A stretch of DNA of 64,000 nt from Dipteris shenzhenensis. Its lineage: Eukaryota > Polypodiophyta > Polypodiopsida > Gleicheniales. The stretch lies in the NCBI GenBank assembly GCA_047967505.1, contig CM106541.1; one strand, written 5' to 3'. Within the stretch, counting starts at the first letter, position 1. Every line of letters starts with the position of its first letter. The notes under the pieces were generated by a model. It was given only the letters and a program-made list of their open reading frames with translations, made no database searches and had not been told where the DNA came from. The position numbers and the translations under genes were made by a program. Positions 34,194 to 45,423 of this stretch are shown here, piece by piece.

Positions 34194-34281
34194 TTGCAAT
34201 TTGTCAAGGCATTGGTGTAATAGTTTGGTAGCGCTAAGGAGCATTGCTATGTGCGCATCGTGCCCACAAGCATGCATTTTT
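34194..34281 (-). CDS. ILR1-like amidohydrolase (M20 family), metal-site exon
   Basis: An 88-bp exon with acceptor TTCCTAG and donor TTGCAA/GTAAGG. It encodes [20 protein letters not shown] and then [18 protein letters not shown] is the hallmark of M20D enzymes, with the Cys and His metal ligands intact. It joins in phase 0 to the exon at 33908-34096. No upstream (LRADMDALP-type) or downstream (GKGGHAAxP-type) exons were recognised nearby, so this is either a gene fragment or a gene with long introns. Confidence 0.8.
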
Positions 34282-34980
34282 CTAGGAACTCACATCCCAT
34301 TGAGAGATATTTGGCAGAGATGCTCACATCGAAGATGCCCTCAGCCACCTCAGTCAATTAATGAGGAAACAAAAATGGGGGCTCTTGTTTGATGTGGGAC
34401 ACTCTTGAACATGCTCTCATCCTCACATACTTGGAAACATAGGCTCCATACATTTTAAATCATTGTACATCCTTTAGCCTCAAAGCAACCTTTCTCATCT
34501 TTTGCTCATGTGGTCTCCTATCCCTTTCACTTCTATCTTTCTCCTCTCTCACTTCCTTAAGGCCCCCTGGTTTCTCTCTCCCCCCTCTTAAAGATACATT
34601 CCCCCATTATAGAATACGATTCCTCTTCATGGATAAGGTTTCTCTAATTGTAGGATATGCTCAACATGGATACACATGGTAAAGAGAAAGTTTCTAGAAT
34701 AGAAAAATCAAGGAGAAAGCTTTTCATCTACAATTGTACTTGTCAATACTTTAAGTTACATACGAGTACTTAGACCTGTCTACAATGGGTTTTTTTTCCA
34801 AATTCTTCAAGTGTGCACCCAATGGAATCATCCAATGTTAAATTGGCATTCTTGATAGAACTTAGGATCCCATTGATGGCTTCCCTTGCATTGAGTGGCA
34901 CAGAGAATTGCTCATGGCAACTGCATCCGTAGGAGAAAGGCAAGGATACATTACAATGCAAGTGCTTTGAGCGCACTCAC
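34282..34980. other. Unassigned, with a possible further coding piece
   Basis: A minus-strand frame at about 34770-34910 reads FSVPLNAREAINGILSSIKN then LTLDDSIGCTLEEFGKK, which looks protein-like but is not recognised. It lies just downstream of the candidate exon at 34981-35146, but the 60-base gap is short for an intron and the frames do not obviously join. Confidence 0.3.
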
Positions 34981-35146
34981 CAAAGTTCAAACCCATCAAC
35001 CTTGAAGACCTTTGTGGTCCATGCATCGGAGACCGAGTAGCTTCGCTTGGAATTCCCCCAAATGGTTCAGTGATGGGAATGTCGTAGGGGTCCACCTTAT
35101 GCAGATTTAACCATCTATAGCAAGTAGACTCCAAGAAGTCTGAAAC
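34981..35146 (-). CDS. Candidate exon, unrecognised protein
   Basis: A 166-bp open segment between a good acceptor (CCTTGGCAG) and a strong donor (AACTTTG/GTGAGT). It translates from phase 0 as VSDFLESTCYRWLNLHKVDP, then YDIPITEPFGGIPSEATRSP, then MHGPQRSSRLMGLNF. The composition looks like real protein and the splice signals are good, but I do not recognise the family. It is on the same strand as the ILR1-like and NERD exons. Confidence 0.4.
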
Positions 35147-35341
35147 CTGCCAAGGTTCGCCTTAAAATCCATCCATCCTTCTAAGCCAGGCTATGCAGGC
35201 TGTTTCCTTTTGAGCTCTCCTTGGAATTAACAGTGGTGCTACAGGCGTCTCTGCAAATCGCAGGTTTCCTGCATCTTTGCTCCCTTCCTTCAAGCTTTCT
35301 CCATTCCATTCACCTTTGATCTATTTGAATCATCAATTTGT

Positions 35342-36188
35342 CTCCAAGGTTTAGAAGGAGGTTCCAAGGTTTAGAGAGAGGTTCCAGAGTTTAGAAGAGG
35401 TTCCAAGGTTCATCGTAGAGTACATGGTGGAGAACTCGTCTCCCTTGTAGACCATGGAGGTTAAAGGTTGAGGAACTAAGGGTTTAGGGGGAGCATAGGA
35501 GTGGGAGAGAAAAAAGGTGTAAGAGCATGGGGGAAAGAAGAGAGAGGGAGGAGGAGGAGGAGGAGGAGGAGGGAGGAGGAGGAGGAAGAGGGAGGAGGAG
35601 GAGGAGGGAGGAGGAGGGAGGATGAGAGGGAGAGGATGGGTTGCAAGGTTGGAGGAGAGGGGAGGAGGAGTTGCAAGGTTAGGACATGCTTTTGGACGTG
35701 TAGGGCAAGGAAGCATAGACACTTGAGACAATTGCTTGGAATACCAAAGTAGAACTCAACACAGTGCCCCAAAGAGTGTGGGCTTCATTCCATTATGGGG
35801 TATTTATACAAGTTGGAGAGCTTCTCTCTCTACATGTAGGAATTGTAAGACATTCTCTCTCTACATGTAGAACTTGCATATAGAAGTTGCATGTAGGAGT
35901 TGCATGTAGAACTCGCATGTAGGAGTCGTATGTAGAACTTGCATGTAGAACTCCCATGTAGGAGTCATATGTAGAACTTGCATGTAGAACTCGCATGTAG
36001 GAGTTGCATATAGGAGTTGCATGTAGAACTCGCATGTAGAACTTGCATGTAGAATTTGCATGTAGAACTTGCAAGTTGGATTTCTGAGAAGGATTATTTC
36101 TAGCTTTATGCAAGTACAAGCGGAGCTTTGCTGCTCCTCTACACACACATTCTGTTCTACCTAAGTCCATGTTGGCACAGAGACAACA
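35342..36188 (-). repeat. Left (3') LTR of gypsy element G, truncated
   Basis: This matches the right LTR from about 45750 to 46586, including GGTTCCAAGGTTTAGAGAGA, a GGA-rich block (35540-35660) and an array of 13-bp units (GCATGTAGAACTC / GCATGTAGGAGTT) at about 35866-36078. It ends with GACAACA at 36188. About 326 bp present at the other end of the right LTR are missing here, so the left LTR was cut at 35342. Confidence 0.85.
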
Positions 36189-36949
36189 TACTCCCAGATC
36201 CATTTTATTACCCATCCTCGGGTTATGGCTTATTTTGATTTCAGAGTTGGGATGCCATGTGCGTAACCTAGTGGTTGTTGAGCTTGTGGCATGCGAGTCA
36301 TTCCTACTGTAATGCTTTTGCACCATATAATTTATGGTCTGTAGTCAGGAAGCTTATCTCCTCTTAAGGAGGGGTAGACGGCTGTGAATTTTAGACGGCA
36401 TCTCATTGCTGAGGTTGCGGACTCTACCATCGAATCTTGTTGGGAAGAGGTTTGGTGGGGGTCTCGTTGTTGAGGCTGGCATTTCTTGCTATCTTGCATA
36501 CATGTTGGATGCGATTGTACCCGTATCATTGAGCTTGTAGATAAGTTTGTATGCAAGTCTGATATTTTTGCATATAGGAGACGCCTGTGATGTTTGGCGG
36601 GGGTCTCGTTTTGCTGAGGCTGTAGACTCTTTTGCCAATTCATCTTGAGTTTTGGCATAGCTTCTTGTCCTGCTTGTGAATTCATTGCATGCTTTGAGAG
36701 TATGGAATGAAAGTGTGTGATACTATTATTGATGCAATCTATTATGTGCCTATGTAAAATCGTGTGAGTGCACATGATGTGTCTAACTATATGCTTATTT
36801 GTGGGATTTAATAGGGAAACTAAGACTTAATCATCCCTAATACATGCATATGCTAGTGAGTGTGCATGTAACAATCTAGTGCAAACTATATGTGCAAAAA
36901 CGTGCATATGTTAGTAAGTGCTCGTGATACAATCTAATCCTAACTAAGG
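36189..36949 (-). other. 3' internal untranslated part of gypsy G
   Basis: This lies between the end of the integrase frame and the 3' LTR. A 147-codon minus-strand open frame (36332-36775) has no domain I recognise. Confidence 0.4.
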
Positions 36950-37570
36950 AAGATTTGGTTTCCCAAATCTTCATTTTTGTCGAGGGTGGCTTGCGTGTTG
37001 AAGTAGTAGCACTTCAGTCGGCTCCCGTTTATTGTTGTGTTCAATTGGACTCCATACAATGTTTCTAGCAGCACAGCTCCGATGGGATTCATCTTTCTTA
37101 CTCGGTAGGATCCTTGACCTAGATACTTCAATTTCCCCTTATGTAGTTTGGCATTGTATAACAAGACCAAGTCACCTTCCTTGATGTCTTTAGCTTTAAG
37201 ATTTCTATTAAACCATGCCTTTCTTCTGCATTTTTATATTGTCATAGCATGGTAGGCGACTAGTCTTGTCTTTGTATGCTTCTCTAACTGATAGAGTCTT
37301 TCTTTCAAGGATTCACGGTCTCCCATGCGTTCCTGTACTGCTATGCGTAGGCTTGGTATTACAAATTCTAGTGGGACCACAGCTTCAAGGCCGTACACCA
37401 ATTGAAAAGGTGTGTTCCTTGTACTGACCTTGAGTGTGGTTCTGCATGCCCATAAAGCTGCATCCAGTTTCTCTGCCCAATCAGAACGCTGTGGTTCTAC
37501 TACCTTGGTGAGGATAATGCATATTATTTTGTTAGTGGATTCGGCCTGTCCATTCCCTTGGGGGTGGTAG
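36950..37570 (-). pseudogene. Gypsy G integrase, C-terminal part
   Basis: The minus-strand translation runs from PQGNGQAESTNKIICIIL (with the third catalytic residue, Glu) through DWAEKLDAALWACRTTLK and TPFQLVYGLEAVVPLEFVIP to KGKLKYLGQGSYRVRKMNP, the usual C-terminal DNA-binding part of plant gypsy integrases. One in-frame TAA (after AYHAMTI) breaks it. The gene is split: the N-terminal part continues on the far side of the copia insertion at 43482. The last five bases, GGTAG at 37566-37570, are one copy of the copia target-site duplication. Confidence 0.88.
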
Positions 37571-37746
37571 TGTGGGGGTTAAAAGTCACTGTGCCTTTAC
37601 CCCGGTTATGTACAATACTCAAACACATATATAAATTAATGAAAAAGAAGATTAGGGTGGTTCTGTACGCACCAAAACTTGTGTGGTTCTCTGTCTGTCT
37701 GTCTCTCTCTCTCCTTCTGTTCTTGCTTCCGTTGAGAGCACTCTCA
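37571..37746 (+). repeat. 5' LTR of nested copia E
   Basis: A 176-bp LTR, TGTGGGGGTT...ACTCTCA, with its partner at 43303-43481. I count eight substitutions and a 3-base indel between them. It is flanked by the GGTAG duplication. Confidence 0.97.
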
Positions 37747-39184
37747 ACTGGTATTAGAGCCCGGGTGATCTAGCTGAGCATAAGAATGCTTCGAAGCTCA
37801 ACAGCTTTATGGGAGAAAGGAGAAGCTCTGTGGGAAGCTTTGTAGGAGACTTTACTTGCATTCAAGTGTGCAGAGACCTTGGAAGAACCTTTGGAAAAGT
37901 CACTTTGGTTTTGCGAAGTGGTTTTGAGACCCTGTTAAGTGTTTTCAAAGAAAAAGTTATTTTTTGAGCTTTTCCGTGTTCTGTTCGATGACAGAGACTT
38001 TGTATTGACTTGTAGAGGCAACTATTGCTTGCTTTTGGTGTCCACTTCACTTCAGGAGCTTGGAAACACCTTCACTCTTGAATCTGGGATCATTTCATTG
38101 GATTTTTGACTCACTATGTCAGTTTCTGCGTTTTTTGCTCGGGTGTTGGAACTCAAGTTTGGAGCAACCATTTGCAGATCTGTCAGTTCCAATGGACTCA
38201 GGAGGTCCTAAAACTTCTATGTTGCTCATCATTCGCACTCCGGTGGAGTTTACAAACAGCTCTGTTTCCAAAAACGTTTTTCAGTCCGTGTGTTGGACCT
38301 AGTAATTGAGACCACGGTTTCCAAAACCGTCTGTCCCATTGCCTTCCGGACGCCTAAAAACCTCTACCTATCAGTTCTTGCGCAATTCAGTGGAGTATTT
38401 TCAAAGTTATAGATCTCTGTGTATTCGATTTCATCTCTCTGTTATGCATTTTTCATTCTAAGGTTTTGAAACCTTAGATTTATGCCACATGGCAGTGGAT
38501 AAGTGTTGACTCCCATTTCTCACTCATCGGTTGGGATTTTGGAGTTCTGGCAAAAGAGAGATATTTGCCGATTTTCTTGCTGATTTCGATTATGCAATGG
38601 CGCCCATGTTTTGAGGCATCTCAGGTTCTATTTTCAGTAGCGGTCATAACCGTGGGACTATGATTTCTTGAGCATACCTTATGCAGATCACTCTCGTTGT
38701 AGTTTGAGCAGTGTGCGCTCATTTGTGGTATGCATTGGGTTGCAGCGCATGATTTATAGGCCATTTGGATGCATTACAGTCCTTATTGGATGCGCTGATA
38801 GGCCCAAATTGCCTTGTGAGATGCTATTTTTTATGGATGCTTTGCACATGGATGCTATTTTATGCTGAGAGACAGCTTTGACACATTGCAGGTGATGCAC
38901 TAATAGTGCTATGCTCTCTTGGATGAGATATTATTGATGCATATGCCAGTGGACGATGTTTATGCTTGAGTGGTTTGGCACTTATTGGCATTTTCTTTTG
39001 GGCCAGATTTGCTCATATGGATGCATAGTATATGCACATGAGTCAAATGCATCTCTTGATGCTTTGAGCTTTGAGTTTTGGTGATATTTCACTCTATTGT
39101 GGCATACACATTTGGGTGCACCTGGTATTTGGTGTGATTCTCTCTTGCAGGCACTAGCATTTGGGATTTTGTTTCATTTGCATC
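37747..39184 (+). other. Copia E primer site and untranslated leader
   Basis: TGGTATTAGAGC at 37749-37760 is the initiator-Met-type primer site (one variant base), two bases after the LTR. The next 1.4 kb to the gag ATG has no supported coding sequence. Confidence 0.8.
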
Positions 39185-42100
39185 ATGGCATCCTCTTCCA
39201 TGTCTGAAAAGGAGTTTTTCAGCATTAAAAAGTCTGATGGGACAAACTTTTCTTTGTGGAAAGAACAAATAAGGGATGTGCTTATTCAAAAGAAGCAGAT
39301 TAAACCGTTGGCAGGGATTGAAGCTAAGCCTGCAAATATGTTTGAGGATGATTGGAATGAGTTGGATGCATTAGCAAAGTCTACTATTAGACTTCATCTT
39401 GCAGAGTCAGTTTATTTCACAGTAGTAAATGAGCAGGCTACGGAAGATTTGTGGAAGAATCTATGTGCCAATTATGAAAAGGAAACTGCCTCTAATAAAG
39501 TTTACCTCATGAAGAGGTTGTTTGAGTTGCAGATGAAGGAAGGGGTCTCCATTGCTTCTCACTTGAATGAATTCAATATTATTTTCAGCTAGCTTCAGGC
39601 TCAGAAGATGAATTTTGATGCAGAGACTAAGGCAATATTTCTCTTATGTTCATTGCCATCCTCATGGGATACCTTCCGTACAGCTGTCAGTAACTTTGCA
39701 CCTGGTGGAGTACTGAAATTTGATGATGTTGTGGGTAGCTTGTTGGCCGAGGAGATTAGACGGAAGTCTATGGATGACAACAAGCAGGATGTAGCCTTAA
39801 ATGTGCAAAGGGGTAGATCACAGTTTAGGGGAAAGTCCCAAGAAAGAGGAAAGTCTCGTAGCGAATCCAGGGCACGAAACATTGAGTGTTACCACTGTGG
39901 CAAGAAGGGCCATATGAAAAAGGATTGCTACAAGCTGAAAAGAGAGCAAAAGGATAAGAAAAAGAATGCGAATTGGGGTGCAAATCAAAAGGAAGAGAGT
40001 CCAAGGGAGGACAAAGGAAAAGTGAAGATCAAGGAGATCAATGCAGTCACACATGATAGTGACAATGACGTTCTCTTCATGTCTAGTTTATCTGCAGAGT
40101 TTCTTACCACTTCAGATGATGCATATTCCCAGGATTGGATTTTGGATTCTGGTGCTTCATTCCATGTTACTCCCCATAGGGAATGGTTCTCCACTTATGA
40201 CAGTGGAAAGACAACCTATGTGCATCTTGGAAATGACTATGCATGTGACATAGTGGGAGCAGGTGACATAAAGTTTTCTTTTGCAAATGGGTCTGCATTT
40301 GTTTTGAAACATGTGAGACATGTGCCTAAGCTGACCAAGAGTCTTATTTTAGTGGGTTAGCTAGATGATGCTGGTTTTCACACCACTTTTGGCTTTCAGA
40401 GTTGGAAAATTCAGAAGGGCTCTATGCTTTTGGCTAGGGGTGCCAAGTGTGGGACTTTGTATCCCTTACATGTATCAGGGGTATTTGATCATGTTGTTGC
40501 AATAACCGAGCAACCAAGCACTTCTTTGTGGCATTGAAGGTTGGGGCACATGAGCCAGAATGGAATGAAACTCTTATGCCGTTTGGGTTATGTACTGCAT
40601 TTGAGTTTCTCTGATTTTGAATTTTGTGAGCATTGTCTCTATGGGAAGCAGACTAAATCAGCCCATAAAATAAGGGGAAAGAAAGAGTTTGAAAAGCTTG
40701 ATTTGGTGCATTCAGACGTATGTGGTCCCATGCCTACACGGTCATTAGGCGGGGCTGAATACTATGTGACATTCATTGATGATGCGACTAGGAAAGTATG
40801 GGCTTATGCTATAGCTCGGAAGAGTGATGTGTTCCAGGTATTTCAGAAATGGCTGGCCTTGATTGAGAATCAGTCAGGTAGAATGCTTAAATGCCTATGG
40901 ACTGACAATGGTGGAGAGTATCTCTCTCATGACTTTCAGCATTTCTGTGATACACGTGGGATTAAGAGGGAGCTCACATCCACTCGTACTCCAAAGCAAA
41001 ATCCAGTTGCAAAAAAGTTGAACCGTACCATTCAAGAAAGGTTGCAACGCATGCTTTCCAATGCAAGTCTTTCTGGTGGTTTTTGGGCTGAGGCAATGAA
41101 GACTGCAATGCATGTGATCAATAGATCACCTAGTAAGAGTTTGGATGGTGGTATTCCTAAAGAGGCATGGAGTGGCAAGAAGCCCTCTTACTCTCATTTG
41201 CATATATTTGGGTGTGAGGCATATGCACATGTGCCAAAAGAGCTTCGAAAGAAGCTAGATCCTAAGTCTAGGAAATGCATCTTTCTGGGTTATGGTGAAA
41301 GTGGAGAGATGGGCTATCGTCTCTGGGATCCAGAAGCAAAGAAGATCATACGCAGCCATGATGTGGTCTTCAATAAGAAGAAGATGCATAAGGCACCCAT
41401 GAGGGATGTGGAAATGAGGAAAATCACTTTCCAGGATGTGAATCCACCTGCATATGTTGATAGACAGCAAGCTGTCCATGCACCAAATGTGCAAGAAACG
41501 GTACCACCAAGTACTCCCACAGGTATACAATCAAGGGTAGATGATGGATCATCTATTGGTGGAAATGATGAGCCAAATGTGGCTGATATGCAAGTGGGAC
41601 AGCAAGCTGAAATGCCCTTAAGAAGATCATCTAGAGTGTCTAGACCGCCTGATAGGTTTGTTCCAGGGGTAGACTATGTGATGCTTACTGATTGTGGGGA
41701 GCTTTCTTGCTATAGAGAGGCTATGATGCATGAGGATCAATGCAAGTGGGAGTATGCTATGCAATCAGAGATGAGATCACTTATAAAGAATAAGACTTGG
41801 GACTTGGTTTCTTTGCCACATGGAAAGAAAGCATTGCCATGTAAATGGGTCTACAAAATGAAGGTCACAGGTGATGATGTGCCTAGGTACAAGGCCCATT
41901 TGGTTACTAAAGGGTTCAAGCAAGAGAAGGGTGTGGAGTTTGATGAGATATTCTCTCCGGTTCTGAAGATGACCACACTTAGATGCATGCTTGGACTAGT
42001 GGCAGTAGAGGATATGGAGCTTATGTAGATGGATGTCAAGACAGCTTTCTTGCATGGGGATTTGCATGAGGAAATTTACATGGTGCAGTCGGAAGGCTTT

Positions 42101-43249
42101 GAAGAAAAGGTCAAAGAGCATTTAGTTTGCAAGCTGAAGAAGAGTCTCTATGGTCTTAAGCAAGCACCTAGAGAATGGTATCAGAAGTTTGATGCTTTCA
42201 TTCGGTCCCAGGGTTTTAGAAGGAGTGAAATTGATCACTGCCTCTACACTAAAAGGGCTAAGGATAATAGCCTGATAATCTTGGCACTATATGTGGATGA
42301 TATGCTATTGGCTAGCAAGAATACTTATGAGCTAGATGCATTAAAGGCCAAGTTGCATAAGGCCTTTGATATGAAGGATTTGGGATTTGCAGGTCATATT
42401 CTTGGTATGCGCATCATGCGTGATCGGAGTAGGAAACTCCTTTGGATCTCACAAAAAGAGTATGTTACAAAAGTATTGCGGCGTTTCAATATGGAGGGGG
42501 GAAAGGCAGTGAGTACTCCATTGCCTCCATACATGAAACTGAGTCATACATATAGTCTCAAATCAGATGAGGAAAGGGCCATGATGGCCAAGGTTCCTTA
42601 TGCATCAGCAATTGGGAGTCTTATGTATGCTATGATAGCTACTAGACCAGACATTGCATTTGCAGTGGGAGTTGTTAGCCGGTATATGGCTAATCCAGGA
42701 AAGAGGCATTGGGAGGCAGCTAAGTGCATCATGAGGTACATGAAGGGCACCAAGGAGATGTGCATCTGCTTTGGTAGAGGAGACAGGTGTGTACTTGGGT
42801 TCACAGATTTAGACTATGCAGGGCATGTGGATAGTAGGAGATCCACTTCTGGTTATGTGTTCACCTTTGCAGGTGGTGCAGTGTCGTGGATGTCTCGCGC
42901 ACAGAAGTGCGTTGCTTTGTCTACCACAGAGGCTGAGTATGTTGCAGCCACAGAGGGTTGCAAGGAGGCTATATGGCTTGATCGGCTAGTGGGAGATTTG
43001 GGGATTCATACAGGTGTGCCGACATTGCATAGTGATTCCATGAGTGCTATTCAGCTAGCACAGAATCCGGTCTTTCATGCAAAGACCAAACACATTGAGG
43101 TCAGGTACCATTTCATCAGGGAGGTACTTGAGGACAAGCGCATAGAGCTTATCAAGGTTCATACAGATGATAACCCTACAGATATGCTGACGAAGAGTCT
43201 ACCTAGTCAACGGTTTGAGTATTGTTGTGTATTGATGGGCATTGGATAG
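39185..43249 (+). pseudogene. Copia E gag-pol, four nonsense codons in one frame
   Basis: A single frame of 1355 codons with no frameshift but four stops: TAG at 39590, TAG at 40358, TGA at about 40536 and TAG at 42026. Order: gag (SDGTNFSLWKEQIRDVL), zinc knuckle CYHCGKKGHMKKDC, protease DWILDSGASFHVTP, GAG-pre-integrase RLGHMSQNGM, integrase (HSDVCGPM, TDNGGEY), RT ([36 protein letters not shown]) and RNase H (GFTDLDYAGHVDSRRSTSGY, STTEAEYVA). The third integrase catalytic residue, normally Glu in a VAER motif, is Lys here (VAKKLNRT). It is copia-type by domain order. Stops and the lost Glu make it inactive. Confidence 0.95.
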
Positions 43250-43291
43250 TATGCTCACTAGTTGTTCTCCCTTAAAGGCACATTGTCCTTT

Positions 43292-43302
43292 AAGTGGGAG
43301 GT
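43292..43302 (+). other. Polypurine tract of copia E
   Basis: AAGTGGGAGGT abuts the 3' LTR. Confidence 0.75.
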
Positions 43303-43481
43303 TGTGGGGGTTAAAGGTCACTGTGCCTTTACCCCGGTTATGTACAATACTCAAACACATATATAAATGAATGAAATTGAAGATTAAGGTGGTTCTGCAC
43401 CCACCAAAACTTGTGTGGTTCTCTGTCTGTTTGTCTCTCTCTCTCCTTCTTCTGTTCTTGCTTCCGTTGAGAGCACTCTCA
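43303..43481 (+). repeat. 3' LTR of nested copia E
   Basis: A 179-bp partner of the LTR at 37571-37746, followed by GGTAG (43482-43486), the second copy of the target-site duplication. Confidence 0.97.
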
Positions 43482-43486
43482 GGTAG

Positions 43487-45067
43487 GGTGTGCTTTTTCT
43501 ATGGATTATCATAAAGCCAAACAAGAGTTCTTGGATTACCTTATTGACAAAATGTGTGCCTCTATTCGACACAATTTCAATGGGGCATCTGAATCGGGTG
43601 ATCACATTTTCGTATAAGAATCTTGCTATGCTTCTGGCATTTGCCTTTCTGACTACTTTAGCTTTAGCCCATTTTGTAAAGTAATCAGTGGCCACAATGA
43701 TGTAGCATGCATGTGTTCCTTTTGCTACTGGATGGATGGGACCCACATAGTCAATCCCCCATTTTTCAAATGGTTTTTGTGCAACAACTGTTGTTAGGGG
43801 ATTGAAGTCTTTGTGTTGTGGTTTAGTAGTCCGTTGGCATATAGCACAGCCTTTTATATATTCATAGGCATCTGCCCACAGTGTTGGTCACTAGTAGCTT
43901 GCGAGAACTTTTCTTGTTGTGGCTTCTCCTTGGAAGTGTCCTCTTGCAATGCCTTCATGGACTTCACTCAGGATTCGCATGATCTCATGAGGCATTACAC
44001 ATCTTCTTAATATCTGATCCTTGCCCATCTTGTATAGCTGTCCTGCAATGAGTTGATAGGGTGCAGCCTTTAGAATCAACTTTTTGGCATCTACTGCTTT
44101 CATTTCAGGGGGTGATCTTCCTACCATTAAGTATCCAATGATATCTCCACACCACTCTGGAACAACATCTATTTGAAATAGTGTGGCATCTAGTAAGTCG
44201 TCTTATACTCCAGTGGCTTCTTCTCTCGACTTGACACGAGACATGTGATCGGCAATGTAGTGTTGGCACCTTTGCGAACCACTATTTTGAAGTTGAATTC
44301 TTGAAGCAAGAGGAGCCATTTATTCTTCCTGTTGTACACGGATGGTTCACAAGATAAAGCAATGCTTGATGGTCAGTGTAGAAGACAAAATCATTTGCCA
44401 ATAGATAGTGCCGAAATTTCTTTACACTATACACCATTGCTAGGGCTTCTATTTCCGCGGTGGTATAGTTGATCTCTGCATCATTGACTTGTTGACTGGC
44501 GAAGTAGAATGGGTAGTCTTTCTTATGTTCACCAGGTTGACAAAGCACACTCCCAATTGCATACTTGGATCCATCAGTATGAACATGAAAATCAATATCC
44601 CAATTGGGAGATATAAGGATGGGTGCTGTGATTACGCGCCACTTTAAATGCTCAAAGGCTTGGTCGCACTCTTTGGTCCATAAGAATTTCATTGATAATT
44701 TGTAAAGTGGTCTAGCTATCATGGCATACCGCAATATAAATCTTCTATCATAGCCAGCATGTCCCATAAAGACCTGTACACCTTTGGAATTTGTAGGAGA
44801 AGGCAATTCCATTCTGATTTTTTGATTTTGTCCATGCAGTTGCAATCCCATGTTGAGAGACGATGTGCCCCAAAACAACTTTGTGGGTGACCATGAACTG
44901 TGGCAAAGGGAGATGCCATACTCCTTGCATTTTAGTACTGCTTCAAGACATTTGAAGTGGTCTTTTTTGTTTGAATGGATGTGCAAATCATCCAAGAACA
45001 CATTTAACCAATCAAAAATAGCATTTGCTACAGAATGGGGTATTTTTGCATATAGAGTCATGGGCAT
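43487..45067 (-). pseudogene. Gypsy G: partial RT, RNase H and integrase N-terminal part
   Basis: Read right to left. The end of the reverse transcriptase (FLDDLHIHSNKKDHF, the FLDD box) is followed by the connection, RNase H (DFHVHTDGSKYAIGSVLCQP, INYTTAEIEALAMVYSVKKF, FYTDHQALLYLVNHP), the integrase zinc finger (VHEGIARGHFQGEATTRKVL) and the first part of the integrase core (YIIVATDYFTKWAKAKVV, then VSNRGTHFVN, where the family usually has Asp instead of Asn). Several frame breaks occur. The coding region starts mid-RT near 45067; gag, protease and most of RT are deleted. The core is interrupted by copia E at 43482. Confidence 0.88.
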
Positions 45068-45403
45068 TTAGAACCTTTAATCATTAATTGCCCATAACTT
45101 TTGGTGGTTGTGTCAGAATGTGCTTCCGTAAAAAGAAGAAATGTTCAGAATTTCAAGCTCTACACTATGACAACCATTCCATGGTCTGATTTATTCTTTT
45201 AGGTGTTGTTTTTCTAGAAACCATGCATTTTCCTAAACCGGTAGCGAAGAGTTTCAGCTAGGAATTTTTTTTAAAAAATTTTTTACTTGAGTTGAAAAAA
45301 TTTTAGCTCTCCTAGCTCTTGAGTGATATGTTCGTGAAAGTTCGAAGTAGTTTGTTTTTTACACATACATGTGTATGTTTACTCTTTACTTGAGACGCTA
45401 GTC
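45068..45403 (-). other. Gypsy G residual 5' leader
   Basis: About 340 bp of AT-rich sequence between the primer site and the deletion end in RT. Confidence 0.6.
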
Positions 45404-45421
45404 TCCCCAGCAGTGGCGCCA
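45404..45421 (-). other. Primer-binding site of gypsy G
   Basis: The minus strand reads TGGCGCCACTGCTGGGGA, the TGGCGCC-type primer site common in plant gypsy elements of the Tat/Athila group. It lies two bases inside the right LTR. Confidence 0.8.
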
Positions 45422-45423
45422 AA

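Noticed and set aside
35351-35772. Pro/Ser/Leu-rich open frames in the left LTR of gypsy G
   Set aside because: They come from the GGA-rich block of an LTR and occur also in the right LTR. Not a gene.
35861-36148. Repetitive protein (YMQVLHASSTCEF-like repeats)
   Set aside because: It is a translation of the 13-bp LTR tandem array, so the peptide periodicity is a by-product.
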